Assembly: GCF_014066305.1 (NCBI RefSeq)
Contig: NW_023501117.1
Span: 121,711 to 185,710, forward strand
Direction of reading: 5' to 3'
From: Letharia columbiana
Taxonomy: Eukaryota > Ascomycota > Lecanoromycetes > Lecanorales > Parmeliaceae
DNA length: 64,000 nucleotides
The position numbers and the translations under genes are program-made. This document shows positions 47,277 through 58,912 of the stretch, in pieces (position 1 is the stretch's first letter; each line of letters begins with the position of its first letter). The notes under the pieces were generated by a model. The model had not been told where the DNA came from. It did not search any database and saw nothing but the letters and a program-made list of their open reading frames with translations.

Positions 47277-48937
47277 ATGCACCAAATGAATATGGCCGAT
47301 CGTCAAGACCGCCACAATGGCGATGAAGCAATCTCCAGGGACGCTACGGACCAAGCTTCGAAGACCAAGATTCCATCAGCTTTGGCTACGAACCCTGAAC
47401 TCACCAAACACTGGGCGAAGTACTATCGTACAAGCATCGCCTCCGGGATGAGCATCATGCTCTCTCAAACAGTTTCTGTAAGCTCCTAGTGTCGAGGTTA
47501 ATTGCGATCATGCTAATCGCTGTTCAGTATCCCTTGGACAGCGTCAAGACTCGCATGCAAGCGTACGTGCATCCACAATGACCACTACTTCATTGCCAAG
47601 TCTAACATGGCAGAAGATACGGCCGCCACCGTACTATTATAGAGTGCATGAAAGATGGATACAAGACGGAGGGGATCAAGGGCTTCTATCGTGGTTAGTC
47701 CAAAACTTCTCACTGTGTTCTGATGGAGGCATCCAACCTTTGAGACAATTGATTTACGCTGTACCTGTGATTGGCCTTCTAGAGCACTGCTGGCGCAGTC
47801 TTGACATTGAAGGCATTGGTATTCTGTTACCTTCCAGCTGGGGTCGCGTGATCAAATATTCCATCTCCTTAGGAGCTTCTTAGTATCGAGGCTAATGTTG
47901 CATGTGTCTCATAGGCGGTTTGGGCCCATTCTTCAGCTTTACATTCGGGAGGACCTTGTCGTTCTCCGTGTATCAAAAGGCAAAATACAAGTACTCTGCC
48001 CTCATCGGGCAAGCCACTGGAGGCGACGAGCCATTGGTCATCGTTAATCGGCCTGGGAGCATCCCTACATTAGCAACAATAGCATGCTTTGCGGCCGCTG
48101 GTGCTACCGCTGGATCAGTCATCTCGTTTTACGCTGGTAAGTCTTGGGTTTGGCACGTCATGGCACCTCGAGATCTAAAATACTTCCAGCCCCTTTCGAG
48201 ATCACCAAGATCGCTGCGCAAACGTCCGAAATGATGGCGAAGGGCAATAAATCCAGCATGTCCGATGCGCTCAAAGATCCGATCAAATCAAGCTACCAAC
48301 AGAAGGGAACGATCAAGACCGCAATGAATATTCTCAAGCTCCGCGGCTTTCCTGGACTGTACGCTGGATTTCGAATCCATATCGGTAAGTCCATTAAACC
48401 ACAACAAATCACGCTTCCTCGGCTCACAGGATTTCTCTAGTCAGAGATACTATCGGATCAGCGATTTACTTCTCGACATACGAAAGCACTAAGCAGATGC
48501 TCGTTAAGCTACAAGGCAGTAATTCTCCAACCTCTCCTTTGTCCGTAGCTATGGCTGGCGGTTTTTGTGGTTTGGCGTCTGTGACCTGCGTGAGTTCTGA
48601 GGGTGGTCAAGGTTAATACTGAAGGGCTGACCTTTCGCCAGACTTATCCTTTTGACTCCGTAAAAACCGAATACCAGCGCAAGTGCCTTGAGAGAAACAC
48701 TGCGGTGAAATACCCGAAGCTAGAGTGGTTCAATCGCAAATCTTATCGAGGCAAGTTGCCAGCCACTATCAGCATTGAAATAGTATGTGCTAATGCATGG
48801 ATTCTTTCCCAACAGGTTTTGGCCTTGCAATGGCACGCTCTTGTGTTACGAACATCGTCTTTTTTTCCTCTTTCGAGTTAATCAAGAAGAAGATTAACCA
48901 GCTACCGGATCCGGTGCTGCTCGATTCAGTGGACTAG
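47277..48937 (+). CDS. Mitochondrial carrier family (SLC25) transporter
   Basis: Eight exons, 47277-47477, 47528-47562, 47617-47693, 47915-48136, 48190-48384, 48441-48589, 48642-48750 and 48816-48937, encode 369 aa. All three carrier signatures P-x-[DE]-x-x-[KR] are present: YPLDSVKTRMQ, APFEITKIAAQ and YPFDSVKTEYQ. Glycine-rich even helices follow (EGIKGFYRGGLGP; LRGFPGLYAGF). Intron 3 is 221 bp, and intron 7 begins GCAAGT, a GC-AG intron needed to reach GFGLAMARSCVTNIVFFSSF. Substrate cannot be named from the motifs. Other in-frame ATGs at 47286 and 47292 could be the start. Inner-membrane location is by family. Confidence 0.88.
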
Positions 48938-49436
48938 ATCCACTATCAATCCGTTCATGTACATACCTTCGATTTTTTGGGCGTTTTCACATACGGTCAG
49001 CGCGTGTCCCTCCATTTTGGCAGAGACTCAGGGGGGTGATCCCATCATTTCTGAGGCGTTTTGAAGAGGGTAATACCAGAAGCGCAAAAAGGATACATCA
49101 ATTAATCGAACTGTATACACACTTATGAAAAATGTCCCATACGTTGAAAGGGTTTGGGGTAGACTGGATGTCTAGTCGAGAGCCCTGGCACGGTATGTAT
49201 GATGCCTTGAATGTTACGAACCTCCTTTTGCACTGATACAAACCAAAGAAAAATCAAATCCTGAATTGAGCAGTCTCTACTGGCATTGATCAAAGAATGT
49301 GATCCAATCCTACCCTGCCCTTCGAGCCCTCCCAGCCAATCCGCCACCAATCACCACTTCCTTCCTAAACATCATGTAAACCTCCCATCTCCAGCGCCCT
49401 CCCAATCTTCTCACAAACCATCCCCCGACAACGAAA
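48938..49436. other. Intergenic, carrier 3' end to CCDC25 gene
   Basis: 499 bp, pyrimidine-rich just before the ATG at 49437. I see no gene. Confidence 0.55.
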
Positions 49437-50663
49437 ATGGTCTACTACTTCACCTCCAACGTGATTGACCCCCCAGCCACCATCTACGTAGGCAAAGATA
49501 AATTCGAGAGTCCGTTCGCCCTTTCCCCCCCCCGCACTCGCTCTCGCACCCAAGGCTGACCCCAGCCCACCCGCAGACGAAGAACTGATCAAATTCGGCT
49601 GGGACTGCGATATCTGGTGACGACAGACTTCCCTCCCCCCTCCCTATCCTCTTCCCCAACCCTGAATCTAACACTCCACTGTCAACAGGGTACGTCCGTC
49701 TCTCCCCTCCCCCCCGCCCCGGCCCCCTCCCACCGACAGAGACGAAAAAGAGAAAGAACGGCAAAAGGGAAAGGAAGCGTGAACGACAATGTTAAAAACG
49801 AGAATATCCGTGCCGACAGTTCCACGCCGACAACCTCTCCTCCGCGCACATCTACCTGCGCCTCACGCCCGAGCAGACATGGGACGCCTTGCCCAAGGAG
49901 CTGGTGGACGAGTGCGCGCAGTTGACCAAGGCGAATTCCATCGAAGGTGTGCCCACCCACACGCACACACGTACACCTACACACACGTTTGTTTCATTCC
50001 CCGCGTGTATACAAGCGAGGGAGAGAGAAATGAGGTATAGAGACCGCGGGGCTGACGATGGGACCGTATGATTTTCCGTGCGCGCGTAGGCAATAAGAAA
50101 GACAACGTCACGATCGTCTACACGCCGTGGGCGAACCTGCACAAGAATGCCGGCATGGCGACGGGGCAGGTGGGGTTTCGGGATCCGAAAAGGGTAGGTT
50201 TCTCCGCATCTATATACACACATACATCCATGCCCCCCCACCTCCCTCTCTTCCCCTTCCCACATCACCCGCTCGCTCTTTCACGGCCCTACACCACACT
50301 ACACTACACCACACTACACAACACGACCCCAGCAACCCACCCCAGTCCGATGCGGTCCGCTAACCAAACCCCCAACAGACCAAAAAAACCCTCGTCCCCA
50401 CCCGCCTCAACCCGACGATCAACCGGCTGGAGAAGACGCGCCGGGCGCGCCCCGTCGACGACCTGCCCGCGGACAAGGAGGCGCACCTGGCGCGGCAGCG
50501 GGCGACGAAGCGGGCGGAGAACGAGAGGCGGCAGAAGGAGGAGGACGGGGTGGCGCGGGGGCGGAGGGAGGAGAAGGAGAGGCGGGAGAGGGGGTATGAG
50601 GATCTCATGGCCGAGGGGGGCAGGAGCAACGAGGAGGGGTTCGACGAGGATGATTTCATGTGA
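49437..50663 (+). CDS. CCDC25/Jlp2 homologue (NFACT-R domain)
   Basis: Exons 49437-49509, 49577-49616, 49689 (one base), 49820-49946, 50090-50193 and 50379-50663 encode 209 aa, the size of human CCDC25. Family markers are [82 protein letters not shown] and QVGFRDPKR, then a charged helix ([15 protein letters not shown]) and an acidic end. The NFACT-R (DUF814) module occurs in ribosome-associated factors; yeast Jlp2 is poorly characterised. Joining exon 2 to TTC CAC needs a single G at 49689 between two introns. Introns are full of simple repeats. Confidence 0.9.
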
Positions 50664-51118
50664 GGGGGAGAGGGTGGGGGGAGAGGTGGAGAAGAGATGG
50701 TGGTGCTGGAAGAGGGACCGGGCTGTCGCGATGAATACCAGATGCGTGAACTTTGGGACGAGAGAAAAGGGTTCGAAGAGGTGTTGCTTGTTGTCATAGT
50801 ACACGGTTGCGGGGCAGCATCAGGCATGGAGATTAATTATAGCGGTCTCGCTATCGATCTGCTATCGAACCATTATCTCTCAAGTATGATTACATGAGAA
50901 GTGAAGTCGACCTCTCCATCCAATATTTCCGATGAAGTCCTCGGATCATCCCCCTAGCTCTATATCTTTTGTCGAAACACTGTAAATACCAACATGCTGT
51001 ACAAAACCATGTACGTCTCTTCATTATGGTCCCACCGCTCGATCAGGGTGCGCGACAACTCTGACGAGATGCCATGCGATCGTGCCGGAGCGAATGCAAA
51101 TGCAAAAAAAAAAAGGTT
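50664..51118. other. Intergenic, convergent 3' ends
   Basis: 455 bp between the CCDC25 homologue (+) and the membrane-protein gene (-). An A-run at 51105-51114 is the only notable feature. Confidence 0.55.
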
Positions 51119-53518
51119 CTATGATGCATGCATGTTCCATTGCGGCTTCAGAGCTTCGTTGAGATCCTCTTTCGTACCCACAAACTCCTTTGGTATGCGA
51201 CTGACACGATATGCACCAGCGCGTATGCTCTGGTTTGTCCGTGCCGATACACCGCTATGGTTGCTGCGGATGGAGCCGGAGTCGGAGGCGGTCTCGTTGT
51301 TCCTAAAGCGAGGAGGTGGGGCGAAGTCGAGCGCGGTGAAGGTGCCAGAATTGCGGAGAAGATGACTACAGTCTGCGTTAGTGTGATGCTTTATGACCGA
51401 GGAATGGGGAACTTACGGGCTAGGCATTGGGGCGAGGTCATCGAATGAGGAGACGAGGGGCATGTGGGCTGGAACGATTGGCGAGTATGGCCTCAATCCT
51501 CCACGCGGGCTTCCTGAACGACCAGCTTGACGCTCTCTAGCGGTAGTGGGAGGTGCAAAGTCCATTGGTAGGAAGGTGTCTTCTTTCAGAAGATGAGGAG
51601 ACGGGAGAACGTTCAACGGCTGTGGTGGGGGAATCTGTTTCTGTGGAGTGCCACGGCCAGAGGGCCCGAAGCGACCAGAGTGAGACGAATGAGCTCGGGA
51701 CCTTGGAGGCATCGTTTTACTGCTACCAGACATTGTAGCAGCATGTCGGCGTCCGTACCCTGGCGGTGCACGTGGTGGCGGTGTCATCGCTCGTCGACCA
51801 TATGGCTCGGCATACGGTCGACCGCGAGGTTGATCATTTGGTGCGGCATACAGAGGTTGAGCTCGGCCAGACACCGGATCGAAGATAGCTCCATCGCCAA
51901 GATACTGTTGGTCATAGTCCTCATAGTAGTCTCCCGCAGCGCGCTTTGGCCCTGGTCGGGAATCATCGAAGTATTCCTTGTAGAAAGATCTGATTCGGTT
52001 CGCCCGTTGTTCAGGGTTATCTGTGGGATCATCCGGTGGGAGAGGTCGAAAGCCCATGGATGATCTGCGGGGATCGAAGCCTGGACGGTGTCCTTCTTCG
52101 ACGCCAAGACTGTGTTCATGGATAGGAGGCATATAAGCTTGACTCGATTGACGGTTTAATTCGTGCTGCGAGGCCTGCGAACTGCGCAGCGATGGGGGCA
52201 CCACTTGAGAGCCGTCACCATAATCGCTTGCATCGTCCAGAAAGTTCTCGTAATGACCTCGCTCTGTAGAGGAACGCAGAGATTGCTTTCTTGGTGGTCT
52301 CGACAGGGAGCTTCTTGTGGAGGGAATCTCTGTGATATTTGGTGGCGACGACCGCGACGTGGGAGGTTCTGTACTGACGTTTGGCGGAGGGCTCTTTCGA
52401 CCAGAAGTTTTCTGCAAAATCGAAGAGGGGCCAGGCTGTTGGAGTGAAGTAGAAGGAGCAATCTGCTGGATCGTGGACGAGGGAGTCGAAGGGAATTCAT
52501 TGGGAGTCGCATATTCACTTTTTGGAGATGCAAAGTCTCGGGTAAGGACATCCGTGGAGGGGTCTCTGCTATGGATGAAAGCACCGAGATAATTGTTGCT
52601 CTTCCGAAGATCCGCACCATTTTTATCTATGTACGAATCTCGTGGAGTATCGAGCAGGGGGAATTTAGGGGCAACGCCTGCGCTCTGAGGGCCCGAAGGT
52701 GATGCTTTGCGAGGGGGTTGCTTTGCTGCTTCTGGCACCTGGATTTGGGGAGCCGGAGATCGACTGACGGGTGGCATGGACCTCGACATCCTTTGCGCAT
52801 TTCCGAGAAGGTCCTTCTTCATGTCATCGCCAGGGCCACGCCTGGTTGAGGCGGAACCAGCATAGCTTGATGAGTCGTCGGCACCTTTCCGTCCAGTCCT
52901 GGAGGAGTGAACCGAGGTAGTGTCGCCCGGGATGTAAGTGGTCGCAGGCCTGTACCGATCGTCTTGGCTGTGCATGGTACGTGACATAGAATGCAATGAC
53001 TCGCGGGAGCCGCCGAGACCAGGGGGCAACAAGTACGGGCTGCTGATGTCCACATCCATTGACATGCCACGCTCACGGCGTAAGGTTTTCTCTGCACCAG
53101 GATCCGTGGCGACCATTTCGGGTTTGTTCTTCTTGCCTTTCTTGGTATTGGCACGCGCAACGCTAGCTGGGTCCCAGCCGAAGTCCAGAGATCTATGTGG
53201 GTCGTTGGCGTCTTCGCGGCGCAGCTTTTTGACATGTTTCCGATGAAGGTAGATGAAGATGAGAATAGCCACTGCAATAGGGATTACAACGGCGAGGACG
53301 ACGGGTAGAGTGACATTGCTGCTGTCGGTTGGTTTCTGGCAGCCAGGACTGGAGCTATTGGAGCCGCTGCAATCATCGCGTTTGAAGTATGCTGAGAGTC
53401 CCGAGAGAGGCTTGTCGACGAGGTTCTTGATGGAGGCAGGTTCCGGCAAAGCAATGGCAGTGGGAAGTCTCTTGCCGAGGTGGAGGCCGAGACGGCTGCG
53501 ATGCGATTGTCGAGGCAT
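51119..53518 (-). CDS. Single-pass membrane protein with long disordered cytoplasmic tail
   Basis: Two exons, 51417-53518 and 51119-51365, encode 782 aa. The start MPRQSHRSRLGLHLGKRLPT is basic. A short luminal or external segment holds two Cys (DDCSGSNSSSPGCQKP), and one membrane span lies at about residues 70-91 (LPVVLAVVIPIAVAILIFIY) with HRKHVKKLRR after it. The remaining 680 residues are disordered, Ser/Pro/Arg-rich, with several RSP and SPP sites that suit phosphorylation. Exon 2 adds a conserved-looking end (RVSRIPKEFVGTKEDLNEAL). I know no named family. A scaffolding role at a membrane is only a guess. The upstream TTG at 53557 is not used. Confidence 0.77.
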
Positions 53519-53690
53519 AATAGAATGAACGAGTTGATTCGTGGAGAGTGACGCCAAGAGTAGCTTCGGACTGGTAGGTTGTTCACTGCATTTTGTTGTA
53601 GAGAGTAAATGCCGGATGAGGTATTAAAAGTACGCGCTTTGTGCTTTGTTTGAAATTTCTCAATTGACAAGCGTGTATGTAGAAAGAACC

Positions 53691-53714
53691 AATGAATGAA
53701 TGAATGAATGAATG
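53691..53714. repeat. AATG microsatellite
   Basis: Six perfect AATG units about 173-196 bp upstream of the membrane-protein start, so within its likely promoter or 5' UTR. Confidence 0.9.
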
Positions 53715-53933
53715 GGAAAGAACGACTCGGGGTGAGTATTAAAGAGTGAGGATGAAGGAGAGTGTATATGATATGATGATATGAGTGATGAAAAGGAAGG
53801 GATGGCCAGCAAAGTGACCGTGGTTGGGCAATTGCTTGATGCCCGTGTGGTTGTGGATGTTGAAAGAGTAAAGAAAGGTACTTTACAAAGAAAGATGGGG
53901 CTTGGCTCAGGGGAGGAGAAGCATTGACTAGAC

Positions 53934-53963
53934 GCGGGCTAATACGGGCTAATGCGGGCTAAA
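53934..53963. repeat. Three tandem 10-bp GCGGGCTAAT units
   Basis: Three units differing at one base or at the last base (GCGGGCTAAT, ACGGGCTAAT, GCGGGCTAAA). They lie in the divergent intergenic region; a binding-site array is possible but unproven. Confidence 0.75.
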
Positions 53964-55629
53964 GTTGGTCGCAATCTTACCATTGACAGGCATCTTTTTC
54001 CTTCAATCGACATCCAATTTCAACCTCACCCCGACTCGTAAATCTTACCCGGCAAGGATCGGCATCGAGAACCAATGATTGAGCAGATAAACTGGTCTAC
54101 AGAATTACCGTACGTGATATTGGTGCACCTGATAAAATAGACTGAGGTACGGTAGGTAAATGGGGACAAAAGGTCGCGATCGCAAGAAAAAGCGCAGCTG
54201 AAGGTTAAGTAACAGGCTAAGCCAAAGGAAGATGTCGCTCGGCGCTAAAGTCAGGGACCGGCAGAGGAGGGATGACGAGCGCGAGCAACGGCGGCTTTCT
54301 CTTCTCCAACTTTTCGTAACTGCTCGGCTTCCTTATTTGCGGCTTCACCCGTCCGCCTTCACCCAATCATCATTCAGCATTCCGCTCTTCACCGCAATTC
54401 TACTACTACGCTTCAATGCACACAGATGCGAGGAAGGATTCAGGCTGTGCTTCCTCAAAACACATCTTTTTCACCGAAGCGGTAATAGTTACGTGAAACC
54501 TGCATGACCTGCTATCTCGTGGCTGCATAATGCTGACAACCGAACCCCTGGGTGTACGGCCACTTTCTATTTTCAGAGCAAGGAGGGTTTCCCCAGTCAC
54601 GGCCATTATAAATCTTTTGCTAGTGATCCGAATGAACATGACAATTAAGATGCCCACGTGCTTGAGAGTAGCGAGGAGTGGAGTGAAGATGGAAGGCTGG
54701 CCAGCCGAATTTCTGCTGCTACTACTACTCTGCCGCAGTGAAGTAATCAATGGATATGTGTACCCAGCTGCCGGGGCGTCGAAAGTCGATCAAGTCTCTT
54801 TGCGTCTCGGAATTTTTTTGGCGTAACCGTCTTCTTTAACTCATCGCTGCCATTGGAATGCTGCAAAGTCGAGATGACTGACTTCCTTTCAGCATTGGCA
54901 GTGAAAGTACTGATACACAAGGCTTGGACAGACTGGGGCTTTTCGCTGGTTTTGATACTAAACCACCGGAACCAGGACCCGATTCTCTAATTCCTTTGAC
55001 TATAATGAAGAACAATGTGCTCAAATACCCGCGCAATGCCAATGAAGCATCTTGGCACAGGGCCCGTTGACTTCTTCGACATTGGATCAATGCTTTGCAG
55101 CAAATCACTGTCCATTCTCTGCACACCACGGCGAACCTATATTCGTATCAATAGCAGACCTTGCCGTGGCCATCTCGGCGCAGCCAGAGGAACAACTCTA
55201 CAAGGTGGTATGAGATGGCCGTTCGCTCTACAATCTTCTTCCTCAATTACCCAAGATGTTCCGAAACCATGCCCTGACTAGTTTCTCGTTTCCGAAACAC
55301 GTCTTTCATTGTGAAGTACGTAGTATGTTAGGTGCGATTGGGGTAAATACTAACGTCATGTACTACATTAACACTTTCACTTATTAGAGACAGTGACGCC
55401 CGCGGCTAAAATATATACATAAAGAACGCAGTCACGGGAAACGTGAAGCTCGCGGCTATTAGGTCTGCTTCGACACTAGCTCGTTCATTTCAGCACTACC
55501 AGGCTGCCTCTGCTGCACGACACCTGTCAAACATCCGCCTAGATCCTAGGCTCTTGTTTTGTTCACCGAAGCCTTCTCACCGCTTTGTTGGCCAAAGTCG
55601 AGCTTGGCGCAGCGCACCGTCCTGCCAGC

Positions 55630-56871
55630 ATGTCGAGGCCTGAGAAGCTCCACCTTGCTTTGAGCTCGCACTCAGACGTTGTGCTAGATCTCCGCGAAGG
55701 CTTCGTGGGAAAGCCTCAGCTGACTCTCCGCAACGAAGGAGCTGACGAGATCACACACTGCTACCCCTTCCACGCCGAACTCGAACGGAACAACGATCGC
55801 GACGGCAAGGAGGACGAGTTCCTCGACTTGGGCCGAGGCTTGAGATGCGGAGCGTTGACCATCACCGATGAGAGTGGAAGCAGGATCCCCCTCAACTATT
55901 TCGGGGAGAGCCGAAAGGGCTCGTACTACGAACTCATGTCAGTACTGCCAGGGTTTGCAGAGTTCACGTACGGCTTCAGGAGGATCAGCCCCGAGCTCTT
56001 GGAATCGCTCGGCCGCCACCTGATCCCCGGAAGAACGTATCGCGTTGGCTTTTCGGGCCAGCCGATGGGAATCATGTGCGAGATTGGGGACGAAGACCTG
56101 GAAACGCACGAGAGGCAGGAAGCCGAGATCGAGCCGTCGTGGGATCCGCGAGAAATTCCATTCACGGTCGTAGCCGGCGCTCGAAAGCCCCGGTTCACAA
56201 TGTCCGTCACCGCCCCTTCGTCAATCTGTCACACCTCCGGCATCCCGGCCTTCCACGTCGTCATGCTCGTGACGTCGCTCGAGCGAAGAGCCGTGACCGT
56301 GAATGTCCAACTCGACGCTTTTGCGGACATGTGGCCTCAGGACCCGGCTCACAGGTGGGAGAAATGGGGCTCGTATGACATGTTCAGAATCACCCGCGAG
56401 AGCGACGGGTGGGAATGTTTGCTCAACGCCAAACATCCTCCCGAGCAAACCCTCCGACCCGCCAAAGACTTCCGGCCCGCGAACGGGCTCCTCGAATTCA
56501 ATCACGGCACCACCTACACCTACCACTTCCATCTCGGCGCCGAGGATCTGAACCAGCGCCTCAGGCCTTCATACATCCACAACGAGCCCTACATCCTCAG
56601 GACGAACCCTCAAGGCTTCGCGGCGTGGGATTACGGCACGGAGGCGGAGCTTTCGCGGACGCATCGGACACCGAGCGACTGGTGCAGGCACGGACCCATC
56701 GTTTTCGAACCCGTCTGCGATGTCGCGCTGACCATCGAGGCGATCATGGAGGAGAGGGAGAATCCGATGCCCTTTTTTCGACTGCCGCTCGAGTTGAGGC
56801 AGGTGGTGTATAGGTATGTGAGATACGCGCCGTATGCTGATCGGATCCGGTTCACGGCCGATTTGGGTTGA
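55630..56871 (+). CDS. Hypothetical protein with C-terminal F-box-like (2EXR) motif
   Basis: Single exon, 413 aa from the ATG at 55630 (MSRPEKLHLALSSHSDVVLD). The region has strong C/G-ending codon use, so it is clearly coding. The first 370 residues look like beta-rich domains (KPQLTLRNEGADEITHCYPF; IPAFHVVMLVTSLERRAVTV). The last 35 residues read MPFFRLPLELRQVVYRYVRY, the LPxELRxxxY pattern that normally starts an F-box-like 2EXR domain, but here the chain ends soon after. Either the domain is cut short or more exons exist downstream; I did not find any. Function unknown. Confidence 0.72.
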   Translation: MSRPEKLHLALSSHSDVVLDLREGFVGKPQLTLRNEGADEITHCYPFHAELERNNDRDGKEDEFLDLGRGLRCGALTITDESGSRIPLNYFGESRKGSYYELMSVLPGFAEFTYGFRRISPELLESLGRHLIPGRTYRVGFSGQPMGIMCEIGDEDLETHERQEAEIEPSWDPREIPFTVVAGARKPRFTMSVTAPSSICHTSGIPAFHVVMLVTSLERRAVTVNVQLDAFADMWPQDPAHRWEKWGSYDMFRITRESDGWECLLNAKHPPEQTLRPAKDFRPANGLLEFNHGTTYTYHFHLGAEDLNQRLRPSYIHNEPYILRTNPQGFAAWDYGTEAELSRTHRTPSDWCRHGPIVFEPVCDVALTIEAIMEERENPMPFFRLPLELRQVVYRYVRYAPYADRIRFTADLG

Positions 56872-57928
56872 TAAGGGAAACAGACAGTTCCATACGGAAT
56901 GAGAGCTTCGAGGTTAGGGTTTGCGGTCGGAGACCTCGCAGATGAGATTGCAGATTATGATTAGCAGGGCATGTCGTCCAAACGCTCGACGACGGGATCA
57001 ATGACACCCAGACGGCATCGGGGGGTGCGAGGATGACGGGTTGTCGTGAGTTTAGGGACGACATGGTGTGATATACGTTGGTGACTTTACAGACCTGCAG
57101 TCTGAGAACGTTCGTGTTCCGACGTGCATGATGTCTATTCAATGTACGATAGAGAAGCGGCCGAGACCCGGCAGAGAATGGACTACGGAAACCGAATTGC
57201 ATCAGAGCTATGCGACTCGCTGTGAACTTCATCCCTGGAACCAGAAGATTTGCGTGAGCTGGGACATGATACTCGAGCGGCGAGTTGGACGTTCGAGTAG
57301 GGAGATTGAGCGGATGAGGGGTCTTAGGTTTGAGTGGGCGGGGTGCAGGGGAGATGTTTGTTTCTTCGTCATCGGTTTATTTGACCGAGTCGTGCTTCGG
57401 GTTCAAACCGTCGCTGTCTCCATACCCAAACGGTATCGAAGTCCAAGCACTCGTGACATTGGCTCAGGATGGCAAAAGTGCGGCGAGTTTTTCGCCGTAG
57501 GAAATACATCTCTTCTACACGCAACACCACCATACAGACAGATCATCTCCACCAGCCGTTTCTTCCTTGCACCCTCACCGTTTTCACACCCTCCCCGCCA
57601 CTCCAGACTGAGAGGAACGTGGTCTAGACTGGGGCGAGGAGACATTGTAAGAAGGCACTGCAGGTAGGGATTGGAAACTGTGGTGAACTGGTAGGGGCTC
57701 GAGGTAGCTGAATTGAGGACGTGAATGACTTGACTGGAAACTTCTTGGGGGCAGATTTGCTGGAGAGCGGTGGGCGCAAGCCTGGGAAGGAAAACTTTAA
57801 GCCTCGACCTGTGTCAATGAGACGTTTCATGTGTACCGCGGCTGTCCACGGAGTTGTGCGATAGAGTTCCCTTGGAGACCGGAATTCGCGTCTCTCATGG
57901 GGTGGAGACCCTTACCTAGAGATCTTCT
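56872..57928. other. Intergenic, convergent 3' ends
   Basis: About 1 kb between the 413 aa gene (+) and the 2EXR gene (-). A 199 aa plus-strand frame (57068-57667) has no recognisable domain and biased composition, so it is not called. Confidence 0.5.
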
Positions 57929-58912
57929 TCATTCACCAGGATCCAAGAAAGAGTGGCCGGCAGCGTATGACACCACATTCCCATCTACAATGCGAAACAG
58001 ACGGTTTCTGACCCGTCGATCTCCAGCATACGGCGTAGGCTTGCATGGGGCCTCTTCTCCTGGCAAGCCCCACCAGATGATTGCATTCTTCCAGCCAATG
58101 CACTCTTCGTACTCTGTGATCTCCGTCTGCATGCCTTTGCGACCATGGTCCTCATCTGCCCTTTCGACAACCGAGTAGAGATACTTAAGCAGTGTTGGAT
58201 CGTTCAGTCCGATCACTTGGAGCCAATTGAGCCTGTACACATGTTTGGCGAACAGTTCGAAGTTTGTCCTAACATCCTGTGAACTAGCCACAGCCAGTCC
58301 TCGGCCCAAAGTGATGGTGATTCCCTTGAGATGAGGGAAGTCAGTTGCCAGGCTGAATGGGTTTCCCATGCAGTATTGCCACCAAGGATTTCTGCCGTGG
58401 TATGTTTCTCTTTTCTTCGGTATCCTATGCCTCGTGAACGGCATGAGAACGTGGACCCTCTCGATAAAGGGAGCTTGAGCTTGATCTGTAGACCAGCGAA
58501 AGAAGTTTGGCGTAGCTGCATCTTCGAAACAGAAAGTATTGGACCGGTAGAGCACTGGTGCAGCTTCACGGTGAATAAACCGACACGTCCTGAGAAGTGC
58601 AGGCCAAAGACTTGGGGCTTGCTCAGGACCTTTTGGCCATCTTATGAGGTTTGGTGACTGCCCGCATCCTAAGTACTGATGGGACATGTAGCTTTCGATT
58701 CCTCCGAAGGATCGTCCACAGAGTGCGCAGTGCTTGTAAATGCCAACTCCTTTGCAGTTCCTTTGCCGCTTGAACTGGTTGCTGGGTATTAGGATCTCTG
58801 CTGTGCTGTGCAACAGTTGTGTGTATATCATTATGCGGATCTCGAGAGGAAGACCAAAGAGTGTACTTGAGGTCACGGTCATCTCAAGTGAAGGTCTTTT
58901 GCTGGGTGCCAT
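57929..58912 (-). CDS. 2EXR/F-box-like protein with a zinc-finger-like Cys/His segment
   Basis: Single exon, 327 aa. Residues about 15-35 (SSTLFGLPLEIRIMIYTQLL) are the F-box-like 2EXR start with LPLEIR. A Cys/His segment follows (CALCGRSFGGIESYMSHQ, then LGC), spaced like a degenerate C2H2 finger. Then comes LLRTCRFIHREAAPVLYRSN, the second half of the 2EXR domain, and a beta/alpha region. Such proteins are numerous in plant-associated and soil Dothideomycetes; substrate and role are unknown. A decayed relative lies 0.5 kb upstream, so the pair probably arose by tandem duplication. Confidence 0.82.
   Translation of the reverse strand: MAPSKRPSLEMTVTSSTLFGLPLEIRIMIYTQLLHSTAEILIPSNQFKRQRNCKGVGIYKHCALCGRSFGGIESYMSHQYLGCGQSPNLIRWPKGPEQAPSLWPALLRTCRFIHREAAPVLYRSNTFCFEDAATPNFFRWSTDQAQAPFIERVHVLMPFTRHRIPKKRETYHGRNPWWQYCMGNPFSLATDFPHLKGITITLGRGLAVASSQDVRTNFELFAKHVYRLNWLQVIGLNDPTLLKYLYSVVERADEDHGRKGMQTEITEYEECIGWKNAIIWWGLPGEEAPCKPTPYAGDRRVRNRLFRIVDGNVVSYAAGHSFLDPGE

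Larger units (their letters stand above)
53519..55629. other. Long intergenic region with short tandem repeats
   Basis: 2.1 kb between divergent genes (membrane protein, -, and the 413 aa protein, +). It contains AATG and CGGGCTAAT tandem repeats, and short frames without domains. I see no gene. Confidence 0.55.

Noticed and set aside
57068..57667. 199 aa plus-strand ORF
   Set aside because: No domain, no codon-bias signal, and it lies between two convergent gene ends.
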